From: Deltaproteobacteria bacterium
Lineage (GTDB): Bacteria > Desulfobacterota > Desulfobacteria > Desulfobacterales > JAFDFH01
DNA length: 7,209 bases
Direction: 5' to 3'
Assembly: GCA_019309945.1 (NCBI GenBank)
Contig: JAFDFH010000130.1
Coordinates: 1-7,209, forward strand
Each line of letters opens with the position of its first letter. Within the stretch, counting starts at the first letter, position 1. Position numbers and translations under genes: made by a program. The notes under the pieces were generated by a model. That model searched no databases. It was not told the DNA's origin and saw only the letters and a list, made by a program, of their open reading frames with translations. Below, piece by piece: positions 6,461-7,209 of the stretch.

Positions 6461-6652
6461 AGACGGTCTGATTGTGTTGACCTTGATTGTTATGCGACCT
6501 TTGAAAAACGCCCCCTTTTGCCCAATTCCGGTGTCAGGCTCAAATTTTAATCCTCAAAATACTCAATGTATTCCTATGGTTAAAATTTTCGCCCTCCTTG
6601 GCCGTGAACAAAATGGAATATTTTTGAAAGGTTTCGCTATTAAGACGAGTGT
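6461..6652. other. AT-rich rRNA upstream spacer without a supported gene
   Basis: An open frame of 76 codons spans 6474-6704 but lacks a convincing ribosome site, shows no family resemblance, and runs into the rRNA promoter, so it is not called. The only notable word is GGTGTCAGGCTCAAATTTTA (6530-6549), which resembles sequences near REP-type elements in other genomes. Confidence 0.4.
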
Positions 6653-6714
6653 CCGGCAAATATTTTTTAAATTATACAAGAAAAAGGTTGACAAAATATA
6701 TTAATAAGTATAAA
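6653..6714 (+). promoter_or_regulatory. main rRNA operon promoter with UP-like A/T tract
   Basis: A perfect -35 box TTGACA (6688-6693) is followed by TATAAA (6709-6714, 5 of 6, 15-base spacer) or, at 17 bases, by TAAATA (6711-6716). Upstream, 6657-6685 is nearly pure A/T with A and T runs, as expected for an UP element that binds the polymerase alpha C-terminal domains. It lies about 155 bases before the 16S 5' end. The spacing to the best -10 is short, so the exact start site is uncertain. Confidence 0.7.
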
Positions 6715-6754
6715 TAAATATACTTTCCCAGATAGAGAACTCTTGGGGGAAGAT

Positions 6755-6791
6755 TTGCCATTTTCATAAACGGCAACTTGATCTTTGAAAA
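6755..6791 (+). promoter_or_regulatory. boxB/boxA-like rRNA antitermination signal
   Basis: A small hairpin, TTGCC (6755-6759) / GGCAA (6772-6776), resembles boxB. TGATCTTTGAAAA (6779-6791) follows immediately and resembles the boxA core (TGCTCTTTAACA in E. coli), which recruits NusB-S10 to protect rRNA transcription from Rho. The same kind of TCTTTGAAAAC string precedes 16S genes in many bacteria. Confidence 0.6.
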
Positions 6792-6829
6792 CTAAATAGT
6801 GACATATTTAAGAGTTGGGTCTCAGTTAA

Positions 6830-6863
6830 ATGTTGTTTCTGACCGTTTGGATCAGGACAACAT
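6830..6863 (+). other. hairpin just upstream of the 16S 5' end
   Basis: ATGTTGT (6830-6836) pairs with ACAACAT (6857-6863). The stem continues, after a small bulge and a U-G pair, with CTGA (6839-6842) / TCAG (6852-6855), and CC/GG closes a GTTT loop. It ends 8 bases before the expected mature 16S end and may be a processing or leader-folding structure. Confidence 0.5.
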
Positions 6864-6871
6864 GAATCGTT

Positions 6872-7209
<338 letters not shown>

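Noticed and set aside
6474..6704. 76-codon open frame between tyrS and 16S
   Set aside because: No ribosome site, no recognisable family, and it overlaps the A/T-rich region and the -35/-10 region of the main rRNA promoter. It is most likely a chance frame.

Overview
The window is a housekeeping stretch of a chromosome, all on the + strand. It most likely comes from a sulfate-reducing-type deltaproteobacterium (Desulfobacterota, probably Desulfobacterales). This is judged from the style of the 16S rRNA (the segment around 7040-7209, ending in the GGGGGAAACCCTGACGC block), from the AtpD, RNase Y and TyrS sequences, and from the gene order. Base composition is moderate, with AT-rich spacers. 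No phage, plasmid, CRISPR or defence genes are visible.

Layout. Positions 3-1268 hold the 3' nine-tenths of atpD (F1 beta subunit), and atpC (epsilon) follows at 1285-1704, so this is the end of the ATP synthase operon. Positions 1705-1860 hold a structured intergenic RNA that ends in a very strong intrinsic terminator. A clear sigma-70 promoter at 1915-1944 then drives zapB (TTG start, 1971-2210) and zapA (2226-2555), two small FtsZ-ring accessory proteins. The 728-base gap from 2556 to 3283 holds an unexplained hairpin segment, a 6S RNA at about 2721-2900, and a long leader before rny (RNase Y, 3284-4843). The rny-tyrS gap (4844-5132) is largely an inverted-repeat element built from 8-bp TGGAATGC units. 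tyrS (5133-6422) is followed by a 449-base rRNA leader with one strong and one weaker promoter candidate, a boxB/boxA-like antitermination signal and a hairpin just before the 5' end of the 16S gene. The 16S gene begins near 6872 and runs off the window.

The genes fall into ATP synthesis, cell division (ZapA/ZapB), and RNA metabolism or translation (6S RNA, RNase Y, TyrRS, rRNA). The zapA-6S RNA neighbourhood is a widely conserved one.

The most unusual observation is in the 16S gene. About 66 nt, equivalent to roughly E. coli 115-180, are absent at a sharp junction near 6982/6983, removing one strand of helix 7 and all of helix 8. This is either a defective rRNA copy, a real shortened rRNA, or an assembly error. 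Second is the atpC 3' RNA, in which the terminator arm sequence GGGCAAACC is duplicated upstream and a roughly 28-nt block recurs upstream of tyrS. I found no multi-gene system that looks new.
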